A DNA stretch of 39,570 bases from Candidatus Gastranaerophilales bacterium (GTDB lineage: Bacteria; Cyanobacteriota; Vampirovibrionia; Gastranaerophilales; Gastranaerophilaceae): contig CALVHD010000017.1 of assembly GCA_944327245.1 (NCBI GenBank), positions 1-39,570 of the forward strand, in the 5' to 3' direction. The translations under genes and the position numbers were made by a program. A model generated the notes under the pieces. That model saw only the letters and a list, made by a program, of their open reading frames with translations, was not told where the DNA came from and did no database searches. Positions 39,313 through 39,570 of this stretch are shown here, piece by piece (position 1 is the stretch's first letter; the number at the start of each line of letters is the position of its first letter).

Positions 39313-39570
39313 TTATCTAAAAATCTTAATATATTCTTCAAACTCATAAAAGCGATTTCTGTTAAACCCAGTTTTTTCTTGCAATATTCCTATTTCTACA
39401 AATGCTTTGAGTAATCCATTTGCTGTTGCAGGAGTGATTTCAAGCCCTTCACTTACAAGTTTGGAATTAACTTTGGGCTTAGAATATAACAATTCTAGTA
39501 ATCTTTGACCATTTGTTGCTTTTTTACCAATTTTAGTTAATTTATTTTCAACATTTTTTTTGAGCTTTAT
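39313..39570 (-). CDS. C-terminal fragment of a second Fic-type protein (runs off window)
   Basis: 85 codons and a TAA stop on the minus strand, open to the window edge. The protein end is a winged helix: TNGQRLLELLYSKPKVNSKL, then ITPATANGLLKAFVEIGIL and NRNRFYEFEEYIKIF. This matches the C-terminal tail of the Fic protein at 37494-38636 in layout (NRTFAYKEYLDVL). The catalytic part lies beyond 39570, so Fic identity is inferred from the tail. Confidence 0.6.
   Translation of the reverse strand: MKLKKNVENKLTKIGKKATNGQRLLELLYSKPKVNSKLVSEGLEITPATANGLLKAFVEIGILQEKTGFNRNRFYEFEEYIKIFR

Overview
The window is very AT-rich with short intergenic gaps. The gene set points to an anaerobic, fermentative bacterium: a four-subunit 2-oxoacid:ferredoxin oxidoreductase, an iron-type alcohol dehydrogenase, a methionine gamma-lyase-like enzyme, SpoIID/LytB and HU, and several membrane proteins I cannot place. 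I think a gut member of the non-photosynthetic cyanobacterial relatives (Melainabacteria/Vampirovibrionia, order Gastranaerophilales) is most likely. This rests on overall gene style, not on a marker gene I could test.

Layout. 67-6451: a secreted GH10-like glycosidase, then dnaA-thiS-purH-MFS transporter in a tight co-directional run. 6444-11587: amino-acid permease, an unplaced membrane protein, an AlbA_2/Schlafen-type regulator and a LOG-family enzyme. 11702-14403: ferredoxin-dependent 2-oxoacid oxidoreductase operon. 14404-19447: alternative sigma factor, methionine gamma-lyase-like enzyme and alcohol dehydrogenase, separated by two blocks of structured repeats. 19448-28303: housekeeping and regulatory genes (ylxR, HU, SpoIID, MBL hydrolase, a response regulator with a degenerate kinase, a TPR protein, tmk, a coiled-coil protein and a PAS/GAF histidine kinase).

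28373-39295 looks like a genomic island at a tRNA-Arg(TCT) gene. The intact tRNA is at the left. A decayed 3' tRNA fragment in the same orientation is at the right (39037-39062, 25 of 26 bases matching), about 10.6 kb away. A segment of about 240 bp (28511-28751 and 39055-39295) repeats at both ends. The cargo is a pseudo-M48 peptidase with a small membrane protein, a small XRE regulator, a compact four-gene operon and a Fic protein. I see no integrase.

The most interesting cargo is the operon at 31216-37497: a NurA-like nuclease, a HerA-like ATPase with an unusual P-loop, an Hsp90/GHKL-type ATPase with a coiled-coil tail, and a radical SAM protein. NurA-HerA is a known DNA end-processing pair. 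Its union with a GHKL ATPase and a radical SAM enzyme in a tRNA island beside Fic and XRE genes suggests an undescribed anti-phage or DNA-modification system. The defence role is inference.

The second strong theme is two families of structured intergenic repeats (16984-17465; 18831-19400, 28521-29000 and 39065-39187). Their stems differ between copies by paired, compensating changes. In the copy at 39065 the repeat sits inside the T-loop sequence of the tRNA-Arg fragment, so the element appears to be, or to have been, mobile.
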